The translations under genes and the position numbers were made by a program. From positions 12,040 to 76,039 of the forward strand of contig DASUSS010000077.1 of NCBI GenBank assembly GCA_036374995.1: 64,000 nt of DNA, given 5' to 3'. This DNA is from SH-MAG3 sp036374995. GTDB taxonomy: Bacteria > Gemmatimonadota > Gemmatimonadetes > Longimicrobiales > RSA9. How positions within the stretch are numbered: the stretch's first letter is position 1; each line of letters begins with the position of its first letter. The notes below the pieces were generated by a model. The model was not told where the DNA came from and did no database searches. It saw nothing but the letters and a program-made list of their open reading frames with translations. Of this stretch, positions 8,006 through 16,886 are shown piece after piece.

Positions 8006-8679
8006 GCAGGATCGCCGTAGTGGTTCCCGCCGGTGGCGCGGGCCGGCGCATGGGCGGCGTAGTGAAGCCGCTGCTCGAGCTGTGCGGTACGCCGCTGCTT
8101 CAGCACACACTGGCGCCGTTTCTCGCCCGATCGGACGTGCAGTGGGTCGTCGTCGCGATGCCGGCGGAGCTTGCGGCCGCACCGCCGCACTGGCTGCTGG
8201 GTGATCCGCGCATCGACGTCGTCGCGGGCGGCGCGGAGCGCGTCGACTCCGTGCGCCACGCGCTCGCTGCCGTTCCGCCCGCCGCCGACATCGTGCTCGT
8301 GCACGATGCGGCGCGCCCGCTCGTGAGCGCGGCGGTGATCGAGCGTTGCATTGCCGCCGCGGCCCAGGGTCGCTCCGCCATTGCGGCCGTCCCCGTCACC
8401 GACACGATCAAGGAAGTCGACGACGGCGGCCGCATCGTGAGCACGCCCGACCGACGACGTCTGTGGGCGGCGCAGACGCCGCAGGCCTTTCCCGCGGAGG
8501 TGCTGCGGGATGCGCACGCGCGTGCCGTCGCCGAGCGCGTCTCGGCAACCGATGACGCCGCCCTCGTCGCCCGCTTCGGCGGCACGGTGGTGGTCGTCGA
8601 GGGTGCGCCGGAGAACCTGAAGATCACGACGCCCGCCGACCTCGCCGTGGCGGAGGCGCTGCTCGCGGCGCGCCCGTGA
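8002..8679 (+). CDS. ispD: 2-C-methyl-D-erythritol 4-phosphate cytidylyltransferase
   Basis: IspD attaches CMP to methylerythritol phosphate in the non-mevalonate isoprenoid pathway; the isoprenoid chain of menaquinone is one product. The 225-residue protein has the nucleotide-binding PAGGAGRRMGG at residues 9-19, a conserved Lys in VVKPLLEL, VHDAARPLV and QTPQAF, all expected for the family. No IspF domain is fused to it and ispF is not adjacent. The GTG start overlaps the radA stop by four bases, and its own stop overlaps the next GTG in the same way. Confidence 0.93.
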   Translation: MSRIAVVVPAGGAGRRMGGVVKPLLELCGTPLLQHTLAPFLARSDVQWVVVAMPAELAAAPPHWLLGDPRIDVVAGGAERVDSVRHALAAVPPAADIVLVHDAARPLVSAAVIERCIAAAAQGRSAIAAVPVTDTIKEVDDGGRIVSTPDRRRLWAAQTPQAFPAEVLRDAHARAVAERVSATDDAALVARFGGTVVVVEGAPENLKITTPADLAVAEALLAARP

Positions 8680-9329
8680 AGCGGCTCCCGACCCGGAGCC
8701 GGGCCGAGATCGACGCCGCGTTGCCGGGCGTGCTCCGCCAGCTGCGCAGCGACGGTCTCATCGCCTATCCGACGGAGACGGTGTACGGTTTCGGCGGCGC
8801 GACCAGCGAGCGGGCCGTACAGCGGCTGCGCGCGCTGAAGCGGCGCGAGGCGCTCAAGCCGTTTCTGCTGCTCGTGCCGTCGCCCGACCAGGCACCGGGC
8901 GTGCAGTGGTCGGCCGCTGCGCGCGCGGTGGCGCAGCGGTTCTGGCCGGGTCCGCTCACGCTCGCGCTGCCCGCGGTGCCGAACGGCTTCCCGCAGGGTA
9001 TCATCTCGTCGGAGGGTACCGTTGCACTGCGCGCATCGCCGCACCCGTTCGTGCGTGCGCTGATGGCGGCCTGGCAGGCACCGATCACGTCGACGAGCGC
9101 GAACGCGCCGGGCAGTCCGCCGGCTCGGGACGCGGACGGCGTGCTGGCCGCGCTCGAGGAGATCGGGGTGCGGGACGTGCTGGTACTCGATGCCGGACGG
9201 TTGCCGGAATCGGCGCCATCGACCATCGTCGCGGTCGCCGATCACAGGGTCCGGGTACTGCGGGCCGGCGCGATCGGCATCGACGAACTGCGGAACGAGC
9301 TGTCAGGGATCGGAATTCATGTCGAGTAG
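8676..9329 (+). CDS. L-threonylcarbamoyladenylate synthase (Sua5/YrdC/YwlC family)
   Basis: The enzyme makes threonylcarbamoyl-AMP for the t6A modification of tRNAs that read ANN codons. The 217-residue protein is a single YrdC domain with AYPTETVYGFG near residue 29, the basic LKRRE segment, and the STSAN motif near residue 140. Its length suits the short TsaC/YwlC form without the extra Sua5 domain. It starts on a GTG that overlaps the ispD stop by four bases. The following gene is a YwlE-like phosphatase, a pairing also seen in Bacillus (ywlC, ywlE). Confidence 0.92.
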   Translation: MKRLPTRSRAEIDAALPGVLRQLRSDGLIAYPTETVYGFGGATSERAVQRLRALKRREALKPFLLLVPSPDQAPGVQWSAAARAVAQRFWPGPLTLALPAVPNGFPQGIISSEGTVALRASPHPFVRALMAAWQAPITSTSANAPGSPPARDADGVLAALEEIGVRDVLVLDAGRLPESAPSTIVAVADHRVRVLRAGAIGIDELRNELSGIGIHVE

Positions 9330-9822
9330 TGCGCCGCAGCCCCGGGCGGAGGGGACGACGTACAATCTTCTTTTCGTGTGCAGCGGCAACACGTGTCGCA
9401 GCCCGATGGCCGAAGCGATCGCGCGCGCGATGCTGCGCGAGCGCGGCTGGACGCATGTCGAGGTCCAGTCGGCCGGGACCGGCGCGGTGCCGGGCGCGGC
9501 GGCCTCGCCCGAGGCCATCCTGGTCGCGCGCGAGCACGACCTGGATCTCGAGCAGCACACCTCGCAGCCACTCACACCGCAGCTGATCGCGTGGGCCGAC
9601 CTCGTGCTCACCATGAGCACCTCGCACATGTATGCCGTCTCCGACCTCGGCGGCGCCGAGAAGGTCGCGCTCGTCACGGACTTCATCGACGGTGCGGGCA
9701 GCGGCGAGCCGGTCGCGGATCCGTTCGGCAGCGACCCGTCGGGTTACCGGGAGGCGTTCGTGCAGATCCGCGCCGCCGTGACGAGCCTCCTCGACCGGCT
9801 GGAGCCGATCCTCTCGCCCTGA
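9319..9822 (+). CDS. Low-molecular-weight phosphatase, probably YwlE-like protein-arginine phosphatase
   Basis: The 167-residue protein has the CX5R catalytic loop as C21-S-G-N-T25-C-R27 and a later DPFGSD segment holding the candidate general-acid Asp. In Bacillus YwlE the Thr at the position of Thr25 is the residue known to select phospho-arginine, whereas tyrosine phosphatases usually have Ile there. I therefore favour arginine phosphatase activity, as inference. The ATG at 9319 has AGGGA at 9305-9309 and overlaps the preceding gene by 11 bases. No McsB-type arginine kinase lies in this window. A plain LMW tyrosine phosphatase remains possible. Confidence 0.8.
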   Translation: MSSSAPQPRAEGTTYNLLFVCSGNTCRSPMAEAIARAMLRERGWTHVEVQSAGTGAVPGAAASPEAILVAREHDLDLEQHTSQPLTPQLIAWADLVLTMSTSHMYAVSDLGGAEKVALVTDFIDGAGSGEPVADPFGSDPSGYREAFVQIRAAVTSLLDRLEPILSP

Positions 9823-10661
9823 TGGCCGAACCACCGACTGCGGCGACGCGGCTCTTCCTGCTGCTCGGCGATCCGGTCGAGCATTCGTTGTCCCCCGTCT
9901 TCCAGAACGCCGCGATCCGCGACCGCCGGATCGACGCCGTCTACGCGGCACTCCGCTGCGACCGTCAGAGCGTCGGCCCGCTGATGCGGGCGCTGTGCCG
10001 CGCGAACGGCGGCGGCAACGTCACGACCCCACACAAGGCGGCTGCCGCGGAGTGCATCGAGCGACCCACGGAAGCGGTGAGGCGGACGGGGGTGTGCAAC
10101 ACGTTCTGGGGCGCAGCCGGCACGATCTGCGGCGACAACACCGATGTCGCGGGTTTCACCCACGCGGCCTCGCTCCTGCTGCCGACGCTCGCGGGCACGT
10201 CCTGCCTGATCATCGGCGCGGGCGGCGCCGCGGCGGCCGCGGCATGCGCGTTGATCGATGCGGGCGCCGCGAGCGTGGTGCTGATCAATCGGTCCCCCGA
10301 TCGCGCCCGGTTGCTCGCCGAGCGGCTCGATACACGCGACACCACCGTCCGCGTCTGCCTCTCGGCGAAGGAGCTCGCCGGCGCGACGCTCGATCTCGTC
10401 GTCAATGCCAGCGCGGGCGGCCTGCGCGATGACGACGCGCCACCGTTCGACCTCGCGACACCCGCTCGCGTGCGCGCCGCCCTCGATCTCAGCTACCGCC
10501 GCGACCGCAGCACGCCGTTCGTCCGGCAGGCGCGGCGCCTCGGCATCAGGGCCGCCGATGGCACCGAGATGCTCCTCGCGCAGGGCGCCGCCGCGTTCGC
10601 GCTCTGGTTCGGCGGCGAACCGCCCCTCTCCCTCATGCGCGACGCGCTCGCCGCATCGTAG
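9822..10661 (+). CDS. aroE: Shikimate dehydrogenase
   Basis: AroE reduces 3-dehydroshikimate to shikimate with NADPH on the way to aromatic amino acids. The 279-residue product has the shikimate-binding SLSP in GDPVEHSLSP near residue 20, the catalytic Lys in NVTTPHKAA, the catalytic Asp in GDNTDVAGF, a GAGGAAAA nucleotide-binding loop, and the C-terminal EMLLAQGAAAF. The ATG overlaps the last base of the phosphatase stop. Length and motif order are typical of monofunctional AroE. Confidence 0.94.
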   Translation: MAEPPTAATRLFLLLGDPVEHSLSPVFQNAAIRDRRIDAVYAALRCDRQSVGPLMRALCRANGGGNVTTPHKAAAAECIERPTEAVRRTGVCNTFWGAAGTICGDNTDVAGFTHAASLLLPTLAGTSCLIIGAGGAAAAAACALIDAGAASVVLINRSPDRARLLAERLDTRDTTVRVCLSAKELAGATLDLVVNASAGGLRDDDAPPFDLATPARVRAALDLSYRRDRSTPFVRQARRLGIRAADGTEMLLAQGAAAFALWFGGEPPLSLMRDALAAS

Positions 10662-10712
10662 CTCGTTCCATCCCGCCATGGCGCCGCCCCGCGTGCGCGG
10701 CCATCTCACCCC

Positions 10713-11441
10713 ATGGCCATCCTCCACGCCCTGCTCGACCTGGTCCTCGCGCCCATCTGTCTCGGCTGCGATGCGCTCATCGCGCCCGGCGATGCGGCGC
10801 GCCTCGTCTGCCGCCGCTGTCGCTCCCGCCTGCGACCGCCACCCGCCCCACAGTGCCCGCGCTGCGGCGCACCGAAGCGCATGACCGGCATCGTCACGGA
10901 TACGTTCACATGCCCGGAGTGCAGGGAATGGCCGGACGTTCTGCGATTCGCGCGCTGCGCCTGCCTGCTGGAGCCGCCCGCAGACCGACTCGTGCATCAG
11001 CTGAAGTACCGCGGCTGGCGGGCTCTCGGCGGACCGCTCGGCGAGCGCATGGCGGCCGTGACGTGGCCGCTCGGCGTGCACGAGCCGGCCATCATCACCG
11101 CGGTCCCGACGACACCGCGACGGCGCCGCGAGCGCGGCTACAACCAGGCCGAAGTGCTCGCCGCGTCGTTCGCGCACGCCACAGCACGCACGCTGCGGCC
11201 TTTGCTCCACCGCACCGCCGCCGCACGCACGCAGACCACCTTGCAGCCCGCTGCACGCCGGGCTAACGTGGCCGGGGCCTTCGCCCCGGTCGCCGATGCC
11301 ACCGGACTGCACGTCATCCTCGTCGACGATGTGCTCACGACCGGTGCGACGGCCCTCGAATGCGCCGGCGCACTCGCTGCCGCCGGCGCGTGCTGTGTGC
11401 GACTGATCACTTTCGCCCGGGCCTTTCAGATCCGTGGCTGA
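10713..11441 (+). CDS. ComF family protein (phosphoribosyltransferase-like)
   Basis: ComF proteins are linked to DNA uptake and recombination; their exact reaction is not settled. The 242-residue protein has an N-terminal zinc-binding region with cysteine pairs (CLGC, CRRC, CPRC, CPEC) in the first 70 residues and a C-terminal phosphoribosyltransferase domain with ILVDDVLTTGATA near residue 205. It starts 51 bases after aroE and is followed 24 bases later by gap. I saw no convincing promoter in front of it, so it may be read through from aroE. Confidence 0.9.
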   Translation: MAILHALLDLVLAPICLGCDALIAPGDAARLVCRRCRSRLRPPPAPQCPRCGAPKRMTGIVTDTFTCPECREWPDVLRFARCACLLEPPADRLVHQLKYRGWRALGGPLGERMAAVTWPLGVHEPAIITAVPTTPRRRRERGYNQAEVLAASFAHATARTLRPLLHRTAAARTQTTLQPAARRANVAGAFAPVADATGLHVILVDDVLTTGATALECAGALAAAGACCVRLITFARAFQIRG

Positions 11442-11465
11442 CTCGACTGGATGGGAGGAAGGGAA

Positions 11466-12488
<1,023 letters not shown>

Positions 12489-12501
12489 GTGGAGACAGAT
12501 A

Positions 12502-12523
12502 AACTATTATTCTATAGTATTTT
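12502..12523 (+). terminator. Possible weak terminator after gap
   Basis: The stop of gap is followed by an unusually AT-rich stretch. It holds a short, imperfect stem (ACTAT paired with ATAGT, extendable by AAA/TTT across one bulged A) ending in TTTT at about 12520-12523. A perfect 10-bp palindrome, TCTCCGGAGA, lies just beyond at 12532-12541. The stem is weak, so this is only a candidate. Confidence 0.3.
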
Positions 12524-12606
12524 ACGCATAATCTCCGGAGACGTTGTCGGGCCGCCGGACGGACGGCGGCGGGAATGGACGGCGAGCGGCACGGTGCGGG
12601 ATCTCA

Positions 12607-12635
12607 TTGACCCGGTGCACGCAGGGGATTAGCGT
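12607..12635 (+). promoter_or_regulatory. Candidate promoter of the small zinc-ribbon gene
   Basis: TTGACC at 12607-12612 and TAGCGT at 12630-12635 are 17 bases apart. This is the same form as other promoters in the window. It would give a leader of about 100 bases before the ATG at 12740. Confidence 0.4.
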
Positions 12636-12739
12636 TCGAAGAGCGGGCGTCGCGTCCGATGAGGCCCATGCGCGTCGTGTGGCATGCATCTGGCCAGATC
12701 GGAAACCGGAGCGTAAACGCCGGCGCTGGAGGACTAATG

Positions 12740-12940
12740 ATGGCCACTCAGGGTGAGCAGCTCTACGGGACGTATCGGTGTCCTGTGTGCGGTCACCGGG
12801 ACGCGGCGGAGCTGGCGGCGGAGGAGGGTTCGCGCGTGGTGGCGTGCACCTACTGCAACACGCCGCTCGAGGTTTCCGCACGAGGAGCCGATTCCGTTCG
12901 CTTTTCCGTGCAGGTGGCCGAAGAGCCGATCAACGGCTGA
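12740..12940 (+). CDS. Small zinc-ribbon protein, unrecognised
   Basis: This 66-residue protein has two cysteine pairs, C14-P-V-C17-G and C36-T-Y-C39, spaced as in a small zinc ribbon, followed by a short acidic tail. I do not recognise the family. Two ATGs are adjacent (12737 and 12740); I chose the second because the GGAGGA site at 12728-12733 then has six bases of spacing. The gene has its own candidate promoter and a strong intrinsic terminator 26 bases after its stop, so it looks like a genuine monocistronic unit. A role in nucleic-acid or protein binding is possible but not shown. Confidence 0.7.
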   Translation: MATQGEQLYGTYRCPVCGHRDAAELAAEEGSRVVACTYCNTPLEVSARGADSVRFSVQVAEEPING

Positions 12941-12965
12941 TCCGCAGAGAGGACCGGCAGGCAGG

Positions 12966-12996
12966 GCGGCCGCGGTGAGAACCGCGGCCGCTTTTT
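12966..12996 (+). terminator. Intrinsic terminator after the zinc-ribbon gene
   Basis: A perfect 11-bp GC-rich stem (12966-12976 with 12981-12991) closes a GAGA tetraloop and is followed by TTTTT at 12992-12996. It separates the small gene from the hydrolase gene. Confidence 0.92.
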
Positions 12997-13011
12997 CATT
13001 TCGAGGACGAG

Positions 13012-13935
13012 ATGCGGGATCGCACGGGAGTTCGGGCGGCGATGCAGCGGCTGCTCGAGCTGGTGGATGCGCCGGTCCGCAGTGTGTGGAGCGGACGGGA
13101 GGGTCAGCGTATCCATCACCTGGAGGCGGGCGGTGGCGCGGTGGTGATCCTGCTGCACGGCGGGACCGGTGGCGGAGCGAACTGGTTCCGGCTGATCGGT
13201 CCGCTCGCGCGTTCGTTCCGGGTACTGGCGCCGGATCTTCCGGGATTCGGCCTGTCGGATCCGCTCAGTCCGTCGGCGCCGCTCGGCCGGGTGGCTGCGG
13301 ATCTGCTGGTGGAATGGCTGGAGGTGCAGGAGGTATCCCAGGCGCTGGTCGTCGGCACGTCGTTCGGTGGCCTGGCGGCGCTGCGACTCACGCAGCGTGC
13401 GCCGGGCGTGAGCGGGCTCCTGCTCCTGGATTCCGCGGGACTCGGGCGGGCCATTCATGCGTCCGTGCGATTCATCACCGCCCTGCCGCTGCCGTCCGCG
13501 GTGATGCGTCCGAGCCGGCGTGTCACGGCGCTCACGGTTAGGTGGCTGCTGACGACCGACCTGTCGGAGCTGCCTTCCGACCACCGGGAACGACTCATCG
13601 ACTATCTGTATGCGAGCGCACGTGCGACCGGCGCTGCCTACGTGCTGCGTACGCTCCGGCTGTTCGCGGGAGTGCGCGGGCAGCGCGAAGTGGTGACCGG
13701 TGAGGAGCTGGCGTCACTCGGCCGGCCGGTGTCCATCGTCTGGGGTGAGCGGGACCGGCTGATACCCGTGTCGCAGGCGCGCGCGGCGGCGGCGCGGATC
13801 CCGCGAGCCGTGCTGCACGTCGTGCCGCGCGTCGGCCATTCGCCGAACTGGGAGCGGCCTGCGGCGGTGCTCGAGGCCGTTCTGCAGCTGGCACGACGAG
13901 CGGCCTCCGGCTTGCCGGATCGCGCGGCAGACTGA
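13012..13935 (+). CDS. Alpha/beta-fold hydrolase
   Basis: The 307-residue protein has the alpha/beta-hydrolase plan: an oxyanion-type HGGTGGG near residue 48, the nucleophile elbow GTSFGG near residue 119, an acid in GERDRLIP near 245, and the catalytic His in VGHSPNWERP near 280. Substrate cannot be told from sequence; family members include esterases, C-C hydrolases and haloperoxidase-like enzymes. There is no signal peptide, so it is probably cytoplasmic. The ATG at 13012 has GAGG close upstream, and the gene begins just after a terminator and 39 bases before pgk. Confidence 0.85.
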   Translation: MRDRTGVRAAMQRLLELVDAPVRSVWSGREGQRIHHLEAGGGAVVILLHGGTGGGANWFRLIGPLARSFRVLAPDLPGFGLSDPLSPSAPLGRVAADLLVEWLEVQEVSQALVVGTSFGGLAALRLTQRAPGVSGLLLLDSAGLGRAIHASVRFITALPLPSAVMRPSRRVTALTVRWLLTTDLSELPSDHRERLIDYLYASARATGAAYVLRTLRLFAGVRGQREVVTGEELASLGRPVSIVWGERDRLIPVSQARAAAARIPRAVLHVVPRVGHSPNWERPAAVLEAVLQLARRAASGLPDRAAD

Positions 13936-13974
13936 ACCTTCCTGCGTGCGATCACGGCTCCGACAGGATGAAGG

Positions 13975-15189
13975 ATGAGCAAACGGAACATCACGGATCT
14001 GCCGCCGGACGCGCTGCGCGGCAAGCGCGTGCTGGTTCGCGTGGATTACAACGTGCCGATCGAGGACGGTCGCGTCACGGATGATACGCGGATTCGCGCC
14101 ACACTCCCGACGTTGAAGCGGCTCACGGATTCGGGCGCTCGCGTGCTGCTCGTGTCGCATCTGGGCCGGCCGAAGGGGCAGTGGCGCGAAGACATGTCAC
14201 TCGCGCCTGCCGCGGACCGGCTGCGCGAGCTGGTCGACGCACCGGTCCACTTCGTGGCCGATGTCGTGGGCGGTGAAGCGAAGTCTGCGGCGGATGCGCT
14301 GCCGCAGGGCTCGATTCTCGTGCTCGAGAACGTACGCTTCCTCGCCGGCGAGGAGACGAACGACCCGAAGCTGAGCGAGGCGCTGGCGGGAGTGGCGGAC
14401 ATCTACGTCAACGATGCGTTCGGCTCGGCGCATCGCGCGCACGCATCGACCTGTGGTGTGGCGGAGGTCATGAAGCAGGCGGGTCGGCCGGCCGTGGCCG
14501 GCGTTCTGATGGAGCGCGAGCTGCGGTTCCTCGGGCGCGCGCTGGAATCGCCGGAGCCGCCATTCGTCGCGATCCTCGGCGGCGCGAAGATCTCGGGCAA
14601 GATCGATGTCATCGAGAACCTGCTGCCGCGCGTCGACCGGCTGCTGATCGGCGGCGCGATGGCGAACACGTTCTTCCGCGCGCTCGGCCTCGAGACGGGG
14701 ACATCACTCGTCGAGGAGGATCGCATCGACATGGCGCGCACACTGCTCGCCCGCGCCGGCGAGAAGATCGTGCTGCCCGTCGACTGTGTAGTGGCGAGCG
14801 AGGCGAAGGCGGGCGCGCGGACCTGGGTGCTCGCGCGCGACGAGGTGCCGCCCGAGGGCTCGATCCTGGACATCGGGCCGAAGAGCGTGGCCACGTTCCG
14901 CGACATCATCGAGCGGGCACGGACCATCCTGTGGAACGGGCCGATGGGTCTGTTCGAGATCGACGACTTCGCTGAGGGCACGATCGGCATCGCGCGCGCC
15001 GTCGCCGATGCGACGGACGGGGGCGCGACCACGATCGTCGGCGGCGGCGACACCGCCGCGGCGGTCGAGAGTGCAGGCGTCGCCGGGCGGGTGACGCACG
15101 TCTCCACGGGCGGCGGCGCGTCCCTCGAGTTTCTCGAGGGTCGCTCGCTGCCGGGCGTGGCCGTTCTCGATGACGGAGGCACCGGGTGA
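13975..15189 (+). CDS. pgk: Phosphoglycerate kinase
   Basis: Pgk makes ATP from 1,3-bisphosphoglycerate in glycolysis. The 404-residue product has RVDYNVP near residue 22, SHLGRPKG near 60, the nucleotide-site NGPMGLFE near 321, and GGGDTAAAVE near 358, all in the expected order and length. AAGG directly precedes the ATG. The stop overlaps the GTG of tpiA by four bases, so the two glycolytic enzymes are probably translationally coupled. Confidence 0.96.
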   Translation: MSKRNITDLPPDALRGKRVLVRVDYNVPIEDGRVTDDTRIRATLPTLKRLTDSGARVLLVSHLGRPKGQWREDMSLAPAADRLRELVDAPVHFVADVVGGEAKSAADALPQGSILVLENVRFLAGEETNDPKLSEALAGVADIYVNDAFGSAHRAHASTCGVAEVMKQAGRPAVAGVLMERELRFLGRALESPEPPFVAILGGAKISGKIDVIENLLPRVDRLLIGGAMANTFFRALGLETGTSLVEEDRIDMARTLLARAGEKIVLPVDCVVASEAKAGARTWVLARDEVPPEGSILDIGPKSVATFRDIIERARTILWNGPMGLFEIDDFAEGTIGIARAVADATDGGATTIVGGGDTAAAVESAGVAGRVTHVSTGGGASLEFLEGRSLPGVAVLDDGGTG

Positions 15190-15950
15190 CTCATCGCGTA
15201 CGCCGGCCCGTGCTCGCCGGCAACTGGAAGATGAACAAGGGACCCTCGGAGGCGGAGGCGTTCTTCCGCGAGTTCATCCGCCTTTACGAGCCGCGCGCGG
15301 ACCGGACCGTCGTGTTCTTCCCGCCGGCGATCTCCCTGCCGGCGGCAGGGGCTGCTCTCGTCGGGAGGCCCGACATCGGCCTCGGCGTCCAGAACATCCA
15401 CTGGGAGGAGAGCGGCGCGTTCACGGGCGAGGTGTCGGCCGGCATGGCCGCGGCCGCCGGCGCACACTACGTCCTCGCCGGTCACTCGGAACGGCGTCAC
15501 GTCTTCGGCGAGACGGACGAGCAGGTCGGCCGGAAGACGGCGGCCGCGCTCGCCGCAGGGCTGCTTCCCATCGCCTGCGTCGGCGAGACGCTCGACGAGC
15601 GGCGCGGCGGCCGCCTCCGCGACGTGCTGCTGCGCCAGCTCGATGCCGTGCTCGACGCCGTGCCCGCCGCAGCGCTGGACACACTGCTCATCGCGTACGA
15701 GCCCGTGTGGGCCATCGGCACGGGCGTGAATGCCACCCCGGCGGACGCATCCGAAGCGCACGCGATCCTGCGCGCCCGCCTCACGGAACGCTCCGGCGCC
15801 CGCGCCGCGGCCGAGCTCCCCGTTCTCTACGGCGGTTCGGTGAAGCCGGACAATGCCGCGGAGCTCCTTGCCGCCGACGGCGTCGATGGGCTCCTGGTCG
15901 GCGGGGCGAGCCTCGATCCCGGCGCGTTCGCCCGCATCGCCGCTACCTGA
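15186..15950 (+). CDS. tpiA: Triosephosphate isomerase
   Basis: The enzyme interconverts dihydroxyacetone phosphate and glyceraldehyde 3-phosphate. The 254-residue product has the active-site Lys in AGNWKMN at the N-terminus, the catalytic His in AGHSERR near residue 100, and the catalytic Glu with loop 6 in AYEPVWAIGTG near 170. It starts with GTG inside the pgk stop (GTGA overlap). The phosphate-binding YGGSVKPDN and GGASL motifs complete the barrel. Confidence 0.96.
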   Translation: MTHRVRRPVLAGNWKMNKGPSEAEAFFREFIRLYEPRADRTVVFFPPAISLPAAGAALVGRPDIGLGVQNIHWEESGAFTGEVSAGMAAAAGAHYVLAGHSERRHVFGETDEQVGRKTAAALAAGLLPIACVGETLDERRGGRLRDVLLRQLDAVLDAVPAAALDTLLIAYEPVWAIGTGVNATPADASEAHAILRARLTERSGARAAAELPVLYGGSVKPDNAAELLAADGVDGLLVGGASLDPGAFARIAAT

Positions 15951-15965
15951 CCCGGCGCTCGGGAC

Positions 15966-15994
15966 TTGCCACGGCGCACCGTTTCTGTGACCTT
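15966..15994 (+). promoter_or_regulatory. Candidate promoter of secG
   Basis: TTGCCA at 15966-15971 and GACCTT at 15989-15994 are 17 bases apart, in the 82-base gap between tpiA and secG. The -10 is poor by E. coli standards but ends in CTT like several others here. Confidence 0.35.
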
Positions 15995-16032
15995 TACCGG
16001 CTGACCTGTCACGCAATCCAACGGAGCCTGTC

Positions 16033-16404
16033 GTGTACGGATTCCTGCTCACGCTGCTGCTGATCGTCGGGGTATTCCTCACCGTCATCGTCCTCCTCCA
16101 GGCGGGGAAGGGCGGTGGTCTCGCCGCCATGGGCGGCGGGGGCAGCAGCTCGGATACACTGATCGGCGGCCGCCAGGCGGCGACCCTCCTGACGAAGGCG
16201 ACGTGGGTGAGCGGCGGCCTCTTCCTCGCCATCGCGCTCGCCCTCTCGGTGATGTCATCGCGGATGGCGCAGCCCGACTCCGTGCTTCAGGGCCAGTTCC
16301 AGCCGGCCGCGCCGGTCACCCCGTCGCCGCTGCCGGGCATCGAGTCGGAGGCGCCGGCGACCGCGCCGGCCCCCGAGGGCGGCACGGACCAGCCTGACCA
16401 GTAG
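16033..16404 (+). CDS. secG: Preprotein translocase subunit SecG
   Basis: SecG is a small inner-membrane partner of SecYE that assists protein export. The 123-residue protein has two transmembrane helices (about residues 3-22 and 55-75) with the Gly/Ser-rich loop GKGGGLAAMGGG between them, typical of SecG. A Pro/Ala-rich acidic tail of about 45 residues follows. It starts with GTG preceded by CGGAG. The tpiA-secG neighbourhood is common in bacteria, and a terminator follows. Confidence 0.92.
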   Translation: MYGFLLTLLLIVGVFLTVIVLLQAGKGGGLAAMGGGGSSSDTLIGGRQAATLLTKATWVSGGLFLAIALALSVMSSRMAQPDSVLQGQFQPAAPVTPSPLPGIESEAPATAPAPEGGTDQPDQ

Positions 16405-16426
16405 TTCCCGGTTCTCCGATGACGAC

Positions 16427-16462
16427 GAGCCCGGTGCGAAAAGCGCCGGGCTCTCTGTTTTT
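16427..16462 (+). terminator. Intrinsic terminator after secG
   Basis: An 11-bp stem with one G-U pair (16427-16437 with 16443-16453) closes a GAAAA loop. TTTTT follows at 16458-16462 after four unpaired bases. It ends the pgk-tpiA-secG unit. Confidence 0.88.
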
Positions 16463-16484
16463 GCGGGGCTGTGTTGCGGTTGGC

Positions 16485-16691
16485 TCAGGGCAGAATGATC
16501 GAGCGATCGTGGCCGTAGCCGAGAGAAACGTCGTAGGTCGACTCGTACGGGCCGAGCCCGGACTCGCCGAGCTGCTGCCGGTTGCCGGTTTCGCCCGTCG
16601 GCCGCGGTGGCTGCCTGTATACGGAGGTGTTCTCGCGGGTCGTCGACCGGTCGCTCCAGCGCTTCGTGCTGCGCTTCGCCTTCCGCTTCAT
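16485..16691 (-). CDS. Small basic protein, unrecognised
   Basis: This 68-residue minus-strand gene has a very good ribosome-binding site (AAGGAGG, four bases before the ATG), which is the main reason to accept it. The N-terminal dozen residues are strongly basic (MKRKAKRSTKRW) and the rest is polar with several Pro, Gly, Tyr and Ser and no membrane segment or cysteine motif. I do not recognise a family. It lies alone between the secG terminator and the divergent E1-alpha gene, downstream on its own strand of a long hairpin (16711-16740). Nucleic-acid binding is possible from charge alone but unproven. Confidence 0.55.
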   Translation of the reverse strand: MKRKAKRSTKRWSDRSTTRENTSVYRQPPRPTGETGNRQQLGESGLGPYESTYDVSLGYGHDRSIILP

Positions 16692-16710
16692 CCTGCCTCC
16701 TTCAGATGAA

Positions 16711-16740
16711 AAGCCCGGCCTCCAGCAGGAGGTCGGGCTT
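16711..16740. other. Thirteen-base-pair hairpin between divergent genes
   Basis: Arms 16711-16723 and 16728-16740 pair over 13 positions with a four-base loop. As plus-strand RNA the one non-Watson-Crick pair is G-U; as minus-strand RNA it is C-A, followed by UUUU. It lies in the leader region of the minus-strand 68-residue gene, about 20 bases before its start, and could be a terminator or attenuator there. Confidence 0.55.
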
Positions 16741-16817
16741 CATCGCTGGCCTGCGCGCCGCGCGCCGGCCGACTTCGAATGCTAGCGCAAGTCGGGCAGC
16801 GACACAAGCGTTCGCGC

Positions 16818-16846
16818 TTGACCACACCCCCGCACGCGACCATTTT
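16818..16846 (+). promoter_or_regulatory. Candidate promoter of the E1-E2-lipB cluster
   Basis: TTGACC at 16818-16823 and CATTTT at 16841-16846 are 17 bases apart. It would give a leader of about 33 bases before the GTG of the E1-alpha gene. Confidence 0.45.
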
Positions 16847-16886
16847 CACGCGTTTCGCGCCCAGGAACGCTCGAACGAGGGACATC

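Noticed and set aside
16419..16709. Plus-strand frame of 96 codons starting within the secG terminator
   Set aside because: No ribosome-binding site, begins inside the terminator region, and overlaps the better-supported minus-strand small gene.
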